A stretch of DNA of 64,000 nt. It comes from Xanthomonas cassavae CFBP 4642 (GTDB lineage Bacteria; Pseudomonadota; Gammaproteobacteria; Xanthomonadales; Xanthomonadaceae). A program made the translations under genes and the position numbers. Positions 36,933 to 46,551 of this stretch are shown piece by piece. The stretch covers positions 3,348,901-3,412,900 of the forward strand of contig NZ_CM002139.1 of the NCBI RefSeq assembly GCF_000454545.1, in the 5' to 3' direction. The notes beneath the pieces were generated by a model, which was given only the letters and a program-made list of their open reading frames with translations, did no database searches and was not told where the DNA came from. Every line of letters starts with the position of its first letter. Positions within the stretch are counted from its first letter, which is position 1.

Positions 36933-37930
36933 CTCCGCGGCAACACGAACGCCAGCAACGCCACCATCAAGGCCGCACCCAGTGGCCAGTAGTACCGCTC
37001 CACGCGCGGTTGCACCGACGGGCCCAGCGCCTTCACCGGCTCCAGGCGATCGAGCTCGGCGTAGATGCCGGCCAGCTCTGCGGTATCGCGTGCGCGGAAG
37101 AAGCGCCCGCCAGTCTGCTCGGCGATCTTGCGCAGCCCCTCCTCATCGATATCGTCGTTGCCGCTGGCCGGGATCGGCACCCCGAACAACGAATAGCCGC
37201 CGCTGCCGCCAAAGGCGATCGTGTGCACGCGCACCCCTTCGGCCTTGGCGAGTTCGGCTGCCTTCAGGGGATTCAATACGCCGGCAGTGTTGACACCATC
37301 GGTAAGCAGCACCACCACGCGCTGGCCCCGATCCTGTTCGCGCAGCCGCTTGACCGACAGTGCAATGGCATCGCCGATGGCGGTCTCGCGCCCGGCCAGC
37401 CCCACCACGCTGTCGGCCAGTTGATCGCGCACGGACGTCAGGTCCGCGGTCAGCGGGGTGAGCGCATAGGCGCGCTGTCCGAACACCAGCAGGCCGACCC
37501 GATCACCGTCGCGGCGATCCAGGAAATCCGACAACACCGCCTTGGCCGCGGTCAGGCGGTCCACCACATTGCCGCCCAGCACCATGTCCGGTTCGCTCAT
37601 GCTGCCGGACAGGTCCACCGCCAGCATCATCTGGCGCGCCTCACGCGGCGGCTGGATGACCTCGCCCAATTGCTGCGGGCGCGCCAGTGCCGCGCATAGC
37701 AGGAACCAGCCCAGCCAGGCCAGCCAGCGCGGCATCCGTAGCGCGGGCACACGCTGCGCCTGCGCGACCGCGTGCAGTTGATCGGCATACGGCACGCGCA
37801 ATGCCGCCGCATCGGCGGCGCGGCGCGGCCAGAACCACATCAGCAGCGGCAGCGGCATCAGCCACCACGCCCATGGCCATGCGCAATGCGCCAACGCGTC
37901 CTGCCATTGCGACCATTGCAACCAGCTCAT
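36923..37930 (-). CDS. batA: BatA: von Willebrand A domain membrane protein
   Basis: A 335-residue inner-membrane protein with an N-terminal hydrophobic pair (WWLMPLPLLMWFW; WLAWLGWFLLCAAL), a periplasmic or cytoplasmic VWA domain with intact MIDAS (MMLAVDLSGSMSEPDM, TPLTADL, VVVLLTDGVNTAG) and a C-terminal transmembrane helix (YWPLGAALMVALLAFVLPRR). The ATG at 37930 overlaps the DUF4381 stop. VWA proteins of this operon are thought to act with the MoxR chaperone in complex assembly; no partner is defined here. Confidence 0.93.
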   Translation of the reverse strand: MSWLQWSQWQDALAHCAWPWAWWLMPLPLLMWFWPRRAADAAALRVPYADQLHAVAQAQRVPALRMPRWLAWLGWFLLCAALARPQQLGEVIQPPREARQMMLAVDLSGSMSEPDMVLGGNVVDRLTAAKAVLSDFLDRRDGDRVGLLVFGQRAYALTPLTADLTSVRDQLADSVVGLAGRETAIGDAIALSVKRLREQDRGQRVVVLLTDGVNTAGVLNPLKAAELAKAEGVRVHTIAFGGSGGYSLFGVPIPASGNDDIDEEGLRKIAEQTGGRFFRARDTAELAGIYAELDRLEPVKALGPSVQPRVERYYWPLGAALMVALLAFVLPRRWQ

Positions 37931-38394
37931 CGCCGGCCCCGCATCAGCGCCAGGAACCGCTGCCGCGCCAGCGCCTGTACGGCATCGATATCCGCCACTG
38001 CCGGGGTGCGCTGAAATCCACCTTCGAGCACCGCGCGCCCTGGCCCCTGCGAGAACGCTTGCGCCTTGCTCTTGCGGCCGTCCAGGAACTGCAGCCATGC
38101 CTCGCCCTGCAGGCGGTCGGCGGTCGCATCCACCGTGCGTGCCGCACGTCGCAACAACGCCGACAGCGTTGCCAGGCGCTGCGCCGGCGTCGCCGCGCGT
38201 TGCAGCTCGGTATCGAACGCCGCCAACCAGCGGCGTTGCTGGCGGCGACGGCGCCACCACCAGAACCATGCACCGGCCACCACCAGCGCGACACCCGCGA
38301 CGACCAACCACCAGCCCGGCGCCAGCGGCCACCAGCCCGGCGACGGCGGCAGGTGCACATCGCGCAACGGGAGCGCTTGCGGTGCCATCGTCAT
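37927..38394 (-). CDS. DUF4381 membrane protein of the bat operon
   Basis: A 155-residue protein with one membrane helix (GWWLVVAGVALVVAGAWFWWW) after the LRDVHLPPSPGWWPLAPGWW motif typical of DUF4381, then a cytoplasmic helical domain with LQRAATPAQRLATLSALLRRAA. It lies between DUF58 and batA with overlapping ends (ATGA-type), as in many proteobacterial bat operons. Function unknown; it probably belongs to the same membrane complex. Confidence 0.88.
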   Translation of the reverse strand: MTMAPQALPLRDVHLPPSPGWWPLAPGWWLVVAGVALVVAGAWFWWWRRRRQQRRWLAAFDTELQRAATPAQRLATLSALLRRAARTVDATADRLQGEAWLQFLDGRKSKAQAFSQGPGRAVLEGGFQRTPAVADIDAVQALARQRFLALMRGRR

Positions 38395-39353
38395 GCGTCC
38401 CGCACGGGTGCGCCGCCACCGAGCCAGGCATCGCTGGCATCGTCGGTGGACAGGCGATGCAGGCGCACGCCGCGTGCCTGCAGCATCGCGGCCAGGTGTT
38501 CCAGTGGCGCCACGAATTCGGCCTGCCAGCGCGCGCGCGCGGACTGGCTGGCCAGGTCCACCGCAACGCGTTCGCCGCGCACATCGAAACTCAGCGCGCG
38601 CGCCGGTGGCGACAGCTCCAGCGGATCGACCGGCACGATCACCACCACCTCGTGATGCAGCGCCAGGCCGGACCACCGGGTCGCGGAAATCGCGCTGGCA
38701 CTGCGCGCATCGGCCAGTACGGTCAGCCGTGCACCGGGACGCAGCAGGCGAGCGGCATGGTCCAGCGCGACCTCCAGCCCGGCATCGCCGGACGGTGGCT
38801 GGGCGTACCAGCGCGCCAGGGCATCCAGCACCGGCAACACGCCACGCTGCCCCGACCGCGGCGCGATCAGCGCTTCGCTGGAGGTACCGCGCAAGGCGGC
38901 GATGCGGTCGCCCTGTCGCTGTGCCAGCCACGCCGCCACTGCTCCGGCGCGCGCTGCCTGTACCGACTTGTAGCGCACCCGCGTACCGAAGAAGAGCGCA
39001 GGCGAGGTGTCGGCCACGATCAGGCTCAAGCGCTCGCGCTCGGCCTGGAACAACTTGGTATGCGCGCGCCCGGTGCGGGCGGTGACACGCCAGTCGATAT
39101 GCCGTGCGTCATCGCCGGCCACATAGTCACGCGACTCGGCGTACTCCATTCCGCGCCCACGGGTGGCGGCCGGCACCGGACCCACCAGGCCATGCCGGCC
39201 GCGTCCGGGTTGCCCGCGATGCAGCGCGGTGCCCCGCAATGCGATCAGCTCCGCAAGACTCGGGCGCAGGCCGTCGCCGGCAACGGACGAGGCGGGATGT
39301 ACGGGGGGCGGAGACGGCATCGAAGACATCGGAGTCGGGCGGGAGGACGGCAT
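38391..39353 (-). CDS. DUF58 domain protein of the bat operon
   Basis: A 320-residue cytoplasmic protein. The DUF58 signature is clear: EYAESRDYVAGDDARHIDWRVTARTGRAHTKLFQAERE in the centre, followed by a VWA-like fold (LSLIVADTSPALFFG). Start choice is uncertain: ATG codons at 39353, 39329 and 39320 are all in frame before the conserved GLRPSLAELIAL; 39353 is given because it is first after the moxR stop. It overlaps the DUF4381 start by four bases. Confidence 0.9.
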   Translation of the reverse strand: MPSSRPTPMSSMPSPPPVHPASSVAGDGLRPSLAELIALRGTALHRGQPGRGRHGLVGPVPAATRGRGMEYAESRDYVAGDDARHIDWRVTARTGRAHTKLFQAERERLSLIVADTSPALFFGTRVRYKSVQAARAGAVAAWLAQRQGDRIAALRGTSSEALIAPRSGQRGVLPVLDALARWYAQPPSGDAGLEVALDHAARLLRPGARLTVLADARSASAISATRWSGLALHHEVVVIVPVDPLELSPPARALSFDVRGERVAVDLASQSARARWQAEFVAPLEHLAAMLQARGVRLHRLSTDDASDAWLGGGAPVRDA

Positions 39354-39375
39354 ACCTCGGCAACGCGCTAGCCGA

Positions 39376-40395
39376 TCAGGGCAGCGGGATCTTTTCCAGC
39401 AAGGCGGCCACCAGACGCTCGCCATCCCAGCCTTCGGCAGTCGCCTCGTAACTGGGCAACACGCGATGGCGCAGCACATCCGGAGCGATGGCGCGGATAT
39501 CGTCAGGCGTGACGTAGTCGCGCCCGGCCAGCCATGCGCGCGCGCGCGCGCAGCGCTCCAGCGCGATCGAGCCACGCGGACTGGCGCCCCACGCGATCCG
39601 CCGCCCCAATGCAGGGTCGTAGCGCTGCGCATCGCGCGAGGCGAGCACGATCTCGATCAGATACCGTTCCAGTTGCGGCGCCAGATGCACATCCAGCACC
39701 ACACGGCGCGCGGCGAAGACATCCTCCAACGGAATCTTGTCGGGCACGGTCTCGTGCTTTTCTAGCGTATCGCGGGCCGCCTCACGGGCCAGGCGCAGGA
39801 TCTCCGCTTCGGCATCGGCCTGCGGATAACCAATGCGCACATGCATCAGGAAGCGATCCAGTTGCGCCTCGGGCAACGGGAACGTACCTTCCTGCTCGAT
39901 CGGGTTCTGCGTCGCCATCACCAGGAACAGCTGCGGCAACGCATAGGTGTGCCGGCCGACCGTGACTTGGCGCTCACCCATGGCCTCCAGCAACGCAGAC
40001 TGCACCTTGGCGGGGGCGCGGTTGATTTCGTCGGCCAGCAGAATCGGGTGGAAGATCGGCCCGGGCATGAACTCGAAGCGGCTATCCTGCGGCCGCCAGA
40101 TCTCGGTGCCGGTCAGATCGGCCGGCAGCAGATCCGGGGTGAACTGCACCCGCGCGAAGTCCGCTTCCAGCCGCGAGGCCAGCGCACGAATCGCCGTGGT
40201 CTTGGCCAACCCGGGCGCGCCCTCGACCAGCAGATGGCCGTCAGCCAGCAAGGCGATCAGCAATCGCTCGACCAGCGCCGACTGGCCGACGATACGCTGC
40301 GCCAGCGACTCGCGCAGGGAGGTGAATTGACGATGCAGCCGGTCCTCGGCGGGCGCGGCAACGGCTTCGGTGGGGAGCAGTGGCGGTGCGTTCAT
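39376..40395 (-). CDS. moxR: MoxR-family AAA+ ATPase
   Basis: A 339-residue AAA+ ATPase. Walker A GAPGLAKTT at residues 59-67, Walker B LLADEINRAP, sensor 1 MATQNPIEQEGTFPLPEAQLDRF and the C-terminal lid (GASPRGSIALERCARARAWL, YVTPDDIRAIAPDVLRHR). MoxR proteins work with VWA-domain partners as chaperones; two such partners are encoded downstream. First gene of the operon. The ATG at 40395 gives a typical N-terminus. Confidence 0.95.
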   Translation of the reverse strand: MNAPPLLPTEAVAAPAEDRLHRQFTSLRESLAQRIVGQSALVERLLIALLADGHLLVEGAPGLAKTTAIRALASRLEADFARVQFTPDLLPADLTGTEIWRPQDSRFEFMPGPIFHPILLADEINRAPAKVQSALLEAMGERQVTVGRHTYALPQLFLVMATQNPIEQEGTFPLPEAQLDRFLMHVRIGYPQADAEAEILRLAREAARDTLEKHETVPDKIPLEDVFAARRVVLDVHLAPQLERYLIEIVLASRDAQRYDPALGRRIAWGASPRGSIALERCARARAWLAGRDYVTPDDIRAIAPDVLRHRVLPSYEATAEGWDGERLVAALLEKIPLP

Positions 40396-40511
40396 AGGTC
40401 CAGTGTGACCGTTCCGAACGTGTTTGGTTCATTCGCCGGCGGCTGGCGTTCAGTCCGAGATGCAAAATCTCAAATGCAATACGTCTGAGATGAATTTCAT
40501 GCTTCACGTAC

Positions 40512-40541
40512 AAAAGACCGAGGCCAACATAGGCCTCGGTC
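40512..40541 (-). terminator. Rho-independent terminator of the cysteine-repeat protein gene
   Basis: Perfect 10-bp stem GACCGAGGCC (40516-40525) / GGCCTCGGTC (40532-40541) with a 6-base loop; on the minus strand it is followed by TTTTGT. It lies nine bases after the stop codon. Confidence 0.9.
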
Positions 40542-40549
40542 GCAAAAAG

Positions 40550-41326
40550 TTAGTTGCGAGTAAGGATCAATGCCTGTGGAAAATTGCTTCCGCAAGAATT
40601 CGTGCTTACCGAACCACTACTACGCCATCCTGCTGGAATTGGAGAAATTGGGCAAACAGCGATTCCCTGAGTGGGGAGTTGAATGTAACGCTGACCAAAA
40701 GTACACGTCTGCCCATTGTTATCATAGGCTTGCGTTACTACATATCCGTCAGGAATAGATGAATCGGCACAAACTAACATACCATTGCGAGCGATTTCGA
40801 AACGGCGTTGCCCATAAGTATTTCCGCACACGGAAGATTGGCCGTTCCATGTAAAGACATAACCCGGGGGCACAGGGCTATTACCGCACGCCAATATGCC
40901 GTTAGTTGCTTGCCTTATGTAGTACTGCCCAGCCAGGCACCCCCGGGGAGTTGAATCTATATTAGTAATGACATAGCCGCTGGGGATAGGCGATCCAGCA
41001 CATATTTGAAGATTTTCGCGAGCTTTGCCGATCCGCAACCTTACCTCGCCACAGGCGGTTGTGTTGTTATCACCAAAAGGGACCACGACATACGGAGATG
41101 GCACGGGAGAGCTTCTACATACAAGTTGGCTTTCATACGGCAACTCAATCTGCCAACCTTGCCCGCTATTACAAGCAGGCCGATTAGTCAAAGCCGTCTT
41201 TACGTATCCGGCAGGTATAGCGTCATTACTGCAAACAACAGTTTGTGCAAAAACGCCAAATGTAGAAAATGCACTTAAAACTATTACTGCAACTAAATAA
41301 TTTTTTACACTAAAGAATGTTTTCAC
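40550..41326 (-). CDS. Secreted protein of six cysteine-pair repeats, unknown function
   Basis: A 258-residue protein with a signal peptide (VAVIVLSAFSTFGVFAQ). The mature part is six tandem repeats of 38-39 residues. Their first cysteines are C32, C70, C109, C147, C186 and C225; the second cysteines are C52, C92, C130, C167, C208 and C245. Each repeat opens with C-x4-[SA]-[IV]-P-x-G-Y or a close variant (CAGSPIPSGYV, CADSSIPDGYV). Regular spacing suggests one disulphide per repeat. No family was recognised. The start is GTG with AGAGGTG upstream. The gene is much AT-richer than its surroundings and lies 60 bases after pilQ in the same direction, with its own terminator; it could be co-transcribed with pilQ. 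Confidence 0.75.
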   Translation of the reverse strand: MKTFFSVKNYLVAVIVLSAFSTFGVFAQTVVCSNDAIPAGYVKTALTNRPACNSGQGWQIELPYESQLVCRSSPVPSPYVVVPFGDNNTTACGEVRLRIGKARENLQICAGSPIPSGYVITNIDSTPRGCLAGQYYIRQATNGILACGNSPVPPGYVFTWNGQSSVCGNTYGQRRFEIARNGMLVCADSSIPDGYVVTQAYDNNGQTCTFGQRYIQLPTQGIAVCPISPIPAGWRSSGSVSTNSCGSNFPQALILTRN

Positions 41327-41386
41327 AAAAAAACACCTCTTTTATGAAATATGAATCAAATTACTGCCCATAACATTCAGGACTAT

Positions 41387-43342
41387 TTATTTAGCAGCAC
41401 CAGCAACACGCAACACCTTCGGCGTCACGAAGACCAGCAATTCAGCCTTCTCCTTGCTGCGCCCACGCTTTTTGAACAGATTGCCGAGGAAGGGAATGTC
41501 GCCCAAGAACGGAACCTTGGCCACGCTTTCGCGATCATTGAATTCGTAGACACCGCCGATCACCACCGTCTCGCCATCACCGACAAGCACAGCGGTATTG
41601 ACTTCGCGGCGATTAATTTCAGGCACAGTTCCATACAGTGGCAAATTAATAAATCGTGCAACCTCGTCCTTCTTTACATTCATGTTCAAGAAAACACGAC
41701 TGTCATTTGTAATAGTGGGCGTGACCTTCAATTCAAGCAGAACTTCCTTGAACTGCACATTCGCCTGCGCGGCGGAACCTGCCGCACCACCACCACTGAT
41801 TGTCACATACCCAATCTCCCGACCTTGCTTGATGACACCCTCACGCTGATTGGCCGTCACGATCCGCGGATTTGAGACGACCTCACCTCGCCCCTCCTCT
41901 TGCATTGCCGATAGCTCAATGTCGAGGTTGAAATTGGATCCAAGCAAGGTATACGCCAAGCCGGCCGCTCTGCTATTGGTAAAGCCACTAGCCCCCAAAT
42001 CGACATTCAACCCCGAAGGGAACAAATGCGAAGCCAGCGTTGTACTGGTACCGGTATTAGCGATTTCGTTAGCTCGTTGCGCTGAAGTGTTCTGGAAGTT
42101 GACGTTACTCTCCAGCGCCCCGCTCAAAATCCCACGTCCGGTTGCGCCAGTGATGCCGAAACGCGCACCCAAATCACGCGCAAATGTATCGGTCGCAATG
42201 ACAATTCGGCTTTCGATCAACACCTGGTCCACCGGACGGTCGATGTGCGAGATCAGCTCGCGCATCTGCGCGACCTTCTTCGGGATATCACTGATCATCA
42301 GGGTGTTAGTGCGCTCGTCGGCCACCAGACGGCCACGCGGAGACAGGAAACCATTGTCCTGCTGGCCCGCACCGCCGCCACCGCCACCGCCACCGCCTTG
42401 CCCGCCGCCACCACCGCCACCAATCCCCTTGGCCTCGGTCAGCGCTTTGAAGATCACCGCCGCATTGTGGTAATTGATCTGCACGTAATCGGTGATCAGG
42501 TCCTCGCGATTCTCGATCGCGATACGGGCGTCTTCTTTATCCTGTTCGAACTTGGCCAGCTCCGGCTGCGGAGCGACCCACACCACGCCGCCGTCGCGAC
42601 GCTTGTCCAGGCCCTTGGCACGCAGCACGATGTCCAGCGCCTGATCCCACGGCACGTTCATCAGGCGCAGCGTGACATTGCCCTGCACGGTGTCGGAGGC
42701 GACGATGTTGAGGTTGGACTCTTCGGCGATCAGCTGCAGCACGGTGCGCACCGGCACGTCCTGGAAGTTGAACGTCACCGGGCGGCCGCTGTAGCCACGC
42801 GCCGCGATCTGCGCGGCGGCCTGGGTCACCGCCGCCGGGCTCACACCGCCCACGGCCGGCTGGCCCTTGCGCGGGGTGATCTCGACCACGTATTCGTTGC
42901 CGGTCTGGTAGGCCAGCGAGTCGAAGGCCCCCTTGGTCGACAGCACCAGCTGCGAGCCGGAGCCGGACGGTTTGACCTCCACACGCTGCACCGGCGTGGC
43001 GAAGTCGGTGACGTTGAGCGGGCGCTGCAACTCCGGCGGCAACTTGGCGTTGCTGATGTCCACCAGCACGTTGTCGCCCTGGGTCCGCAGGTCGGGGCTG
43101 GCGCCCTGGCCGTCGAACTTCAGGATCAACCGGCCTGCGCCGTCGTCGCCGCGTTTGAAATCGATCTTGGACACCGCCAGGCTCGCCGGAGCGGTCTTGG
43201 CCGGATCCTGCGCAGGCGAAGTCAGCGCGGCAGCCGCGAACGAGCTGCCACTGGCCAGCGCCAGCGCGAACCCCAACGCGCAGGCCTGGAGCATCGCGTG
43301 GCGTCGAACCGGACGCAGACGCTGGGCATTGGAAAACGTCAT
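41387..43342 (-). CDS. pilQ: Type IV pilus secretin PilQ
   Basis: A 651-residue outer-membrane secretin through which the type IV pilus exits. Signal peptide region QACALGFALALASGSSFAA; AMIN domain (VSKIDFKRGDDGAGRLILKF, about residues 55-150); STN/N0 domain (VTFNFQDVPVRTVLQLIAEESNLNIVASD in part); N1 with a poly-glycine linker (about residues 310-330); C-terminal secretin domain with VSNPRIVTANQ, TPTI and VPFLGDIPFLGNLFK. Start 43342 has GGGG upstream; 43372 is possible. Last gene of pilMNOPQ. The secretin-coding part (about 41600-42200) is visibly AT-richer than the rest. Confidence 0.96.
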   Translation of the reverse strand: MTFSNAQRLRPVRRHAMLQACALGFALALASGSSFAAAALTSPAQDPAKTAPASLAVSKIDFKRGDDGAGRLILKFDGQGASPDLRTQGDNVLVDISNAKLPPELQRPLNVTDFATPVQRVEVKPSGSGSQLVLSTKGAFDSLAYQTGNEYVVEITPRKGQPAVGGVSPAAVTQAAAQIAARGYSGRPVTFNFQDVPVRTVLQLIAEESNLNIVASDTVQGNVTLRLMNVPWDQALDIVLRAKGLDKRRDGGVVWVAPQPELAKFEQDKEDARIAIENREDLITDYVQINYHNAAVIFKALTEAKGIGGGGGGGQGGGGGGGGGAGQQDNGFLSPRGRLVADERTNTLMISDIPKKVAQMRELISHIDRPVDQVLIESRIVIATDTFARDLGARFGITGATGRGILSGALESNVNFQNTSAQRANEIANTGTSTTLASHLFPSGLNVDLGASGFTNSRAAGLAYTLLGSNFNLDIELSAMQEEGRGEVVSNPRIVTANQREGVIKQGREIGYVTISGGGAAGSAAQANVQFKEVLLELKVTPTITNDSRVFLNMNVKKDEVARFINLPLYGTVPEINRREVNTAVLVGDGETVVIGGVYEFNDRESVAKVPFLGDIPFLGNLFKKRGRSKEKAELLVFVTPKVLRVAGAAK

Positions 43343-43361
43343 CGTGCTATCCCCTATCACT

Positions 43362-43895
43362 TTATTGATCATCCAATGCGAGTGCGGCCGGCCGTTCAAG
43401 CCATCCACCCGCACCGTCCGGCACAAGTTCAATCAGCTCGATGCGGTCTTCGTAGACCCCGGTCACCCGGCCATCGCTCTGTCCCAGATACACACCCGCT
43501 CGCACCCGGTAGGTCACCTTGTCGGGCGCCATGACCAGTGCGATCAGACCCGACCCACCCCCGATGGTCCCCACCATGTCGAGGGCGTCGAGCGGGAAGG
43601 CCTCCAACGGCTCCTTGCGCCGGTTCGGATCCGGTCGGGTGCCATTGCCGCCTTCCGCGCTGACCCAGGCATCGCTGAACGGGTCGCGCATCGTCTGCGC
43701 TGCGTATTCGAACGTCTCGAACTGCTGCATCACCGGCAACGGCTCCAGCGGCGGCGCAGGACGCGCACGCACTTCGGCCACCCAGGCTTCCAGATTCGGT
43801 GCGTCGCCCGGGGTACTGGTAATGCCGCGGCTACAGGCCGGCAATACAGCAATTAGCGCCACGCAGGACAGGATCTTGAGCAATTTCATGGTCAT
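43362..43895 (-). CDS. pilP: Type IV pilus lipoprotein PilP
   Basis: A 177-residue inner-membrane lipoprotein: signal LLKILSCVALIAVLPAC with lipobox LPAC. The C-terminal beta domain (MVGTIGGGSGLIALVMAPDKVTYRVRAGVYLGQSDGRVTGV in part) is the HR domain that contacts PilQ. Start at 43895 overlaps the PilO stop (ATGA); the next ATG at 43889 is an alternative. It links the PilMNO inner-membrane complex to the secretin. Confidence 0.95.
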   Translation of the reverse strand: MTMKLLKILSCVALIAVLPACSRGITSTPGDAPNLEAWVAEVRARPAPPLEPLPVMQQFETFEYAAQTMRDPFSDAWVSAEGGNGTRPDPNRRKEPLEAFPLDALDMVGTIGGGSGLIALVMAPDKVTYRVRAGVYLGQSDGRVTGVYEDRIELIELVPDGAGGWLERPAALALDDQ

Positions 43896-44557
43896 TGGCC
43901 GCCCTTCTTCGCAGCGTCGGCGGCCGCCTTCTCCTGCTCGGCCATTTCCTCATCGTCCAGATAACGATAGGTCTTGACCGTGCCGGACAGTTCCAGCGCG
44001 CCGCGTGGCGTGATGCCGGCCTTGGCGTCCTTGGGCTTGAGGTTGATGTCGTGCATGGTCAGGATCACCACGCGCGGCAGCGAGGCCACACCGCTGACGA
44101 AGGCGCCGAACTGGTGATAACTACCCACCATGCGCAGGGCGATCGGCTTCTCGGCGTAGAACTCCTTCGGCGATTCCGGACCCGGCTGGAACAACTCGTT
44201 GGACAGGCCGCTGGACAACGCGGTCTGCGAGATGTCGATGATCAGGTCGGGCATTTCGGTCTTGCTGGGCAGCTGGCGCAGCATCTGCTGCAACACCTGC
44301 TCCATCTGCGCGAGCTGCTGCTTGAGCGGCTCCAGATTGACCGCACGGCCCTGCTGGGTCTCGAACTCGGTACGCAGCTGGGATTCGGTGCCTTCCAGCC
44401 CTTCCAGTTCGTCGCGCTTGCCGCTGATCAGCAGGAACCAGGCCAGCACCATGATGAACAGGCCCACGACCACGCAGAACACGATGCGTGCCTGCTGCGG
44501 CCAGCCGCCGATGTTGTTGAAATCCAGATCGCTGAGCTTGAATGATTTCTTACTCAT
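43892..44557 (-). CDS. pilO: Type IV pilus assembly protein PilO
   Basis: A 221-residue inner-membrane protein: cytoplasmic N-terminus, one transmembrane helix (IVFCVVVGLFIMVLAWFLLI), a coiled-coil stretch (DELEGLEGTESQLRTEFETQQGRAVNL in part; then QLAQMEQVLQQMLRQLP) and a ferredoxin-like periplasmic domain (KPIALRMVGSYHQFGAFVSGVASLPRVVILTMHDI in part). It pairs with PilN. Starts overlap the PilN stop. Confidence 0.95.
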   Translation of the reverse strand: MSKKSFKLSDLDFNNIGGWPQQARIVFCVVVGLFIMVLAWFLLISGKRDELEGLEGTESQLRTEFETQQGRAVNLEPLKQQLAQMEQVLQQMLRQLPSKTEMPDLIIDISQTALSSGLSNELFQPGPESPKEFYAEKPIALRMVGSYHQFGAFVSGVASLPRVVILTMHDINLKPKDAKAGITPRGALELSGTVKTYRYLDDEEMAEQEKAAADAAKKGGQ

Positions 44558-45278
44558 GACGCCGCCCCCTCCTGCGGCCGAGTCGCTTGCGCGGGTGCCG
44601 GCGTGGCCGGTGCCGGTGCGCCAGCCGGCGCCGTGCCCGCCGGCGTCGCACCCGGTGCCTGGCCGTCGACCGGAGCCGTCCCGTTCTTATCGGTTTCGTT
44701 CGGGTTGGCGAGTTTGACCTTCAACGTGAAGACATACGGCAGCGTCTTGGTATCCATCGACGAGGCGACGGGCTGACCCGCGGCCTTGTCCTGGCTCTTG
44801 GCCTCGATGATCGACAGGTCCGGATTGGTCATCCAGCCCGAGCTTTCCAGGTTGCGCATGTACGCACTGACGCGCGCATTGGATTGCGAACGGCCTTCCA
44901 GGGTCAGGATGTCGCCGTCCTGCTTGATGTTGGTCAGCGCCACGCCATCGGGAATGGTGCGCACCAACGAATCGAACAGGTGCACCATCTGCGAGCGATT
45001 GGCCTGCAGTTCTTCGATGACCTTCTTGCGGGCTAGCAGGCGGTCCTTCTTCTTGTCGAGTTCCTTGATCTCTTCGTTCTGCGCCTTGACCTTTTCGATC
45101 TCGGTGGTCAGGAACGCATTGCGCTCGGTCTGGCCGCTGATCTGCGCGTCGTAGTAGAACCAGATCAAGGCCGACAACAGCACGCCGCCCAACGCGGCGA
45201 AGCCCAGCATCGAATAGAACTCACGCTCGCGCGCCTTCCGGCGCTCGGCGCGCCAGGGCAGTAGGTTGATTCTTGCCA

Positions 45279-45279
<1 letters not shown>
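44554..45279 (-). CDS. pilN: Type IV pilus assembly protein PilN
   Basis: A 241-residue inner-membrane protein. The conserved N-terminus INLLPWR binds PilM in the cytoplasm; a transmembrane helix (MLGFAALGGVLLSALIWFYY) and a coiled coil (KVKAQNEEIKELDKKKDRLL) follow, then the periplasmic domain (IPDGVALTNIKQDGDILTLEGRS in part). A Pro/Ala-rich C-terminal tail of about 40 residues is longer than in Pseudomonas PilN. Start and stop both overlap neighbours by ATGA. Confidence 0.95.
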
Positions 45280-46385
<1,106 letters not shown>

Positions 46386-46413
46386 TTAATAATCAAATTT
46401 TAACAGTTGACAA
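46386..46413 (-). promoter_or_regulatory. Candidate sigma-70 promoter of pilMNOPQ
   Basis: On the minus strand TTGTCA (46413-46408) and TATTAA (46391-46386) are separated by 16 bases, in an AT-rich stretch, about 49 bases before the pilM GTG. Both boxes are close to consensus. Confidence 0.55.
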
Positions 46414-46551
46414 GCCCTTCACGCGCAAGGCAATGACCCCGCGACCGTGACCCCAGTGCTGTCTTCTGCGATCCCCAGAGTTCGGCCCCAGCCAAACTCG
46501 GCGTCATCTATACTCTGTGACCAAGAAATCTGCAATCGGAATCTCTCTTAC

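Noticed and set aside
39536..39553. (CG)n dinucleotide run within moxR
   Set aside because: Ordinary Arg/Ala codon run in high-GC DNA; the frame is intact and nothing indicates a regulatory repeat. A similar run lies near 4707 in the nuclease gene.
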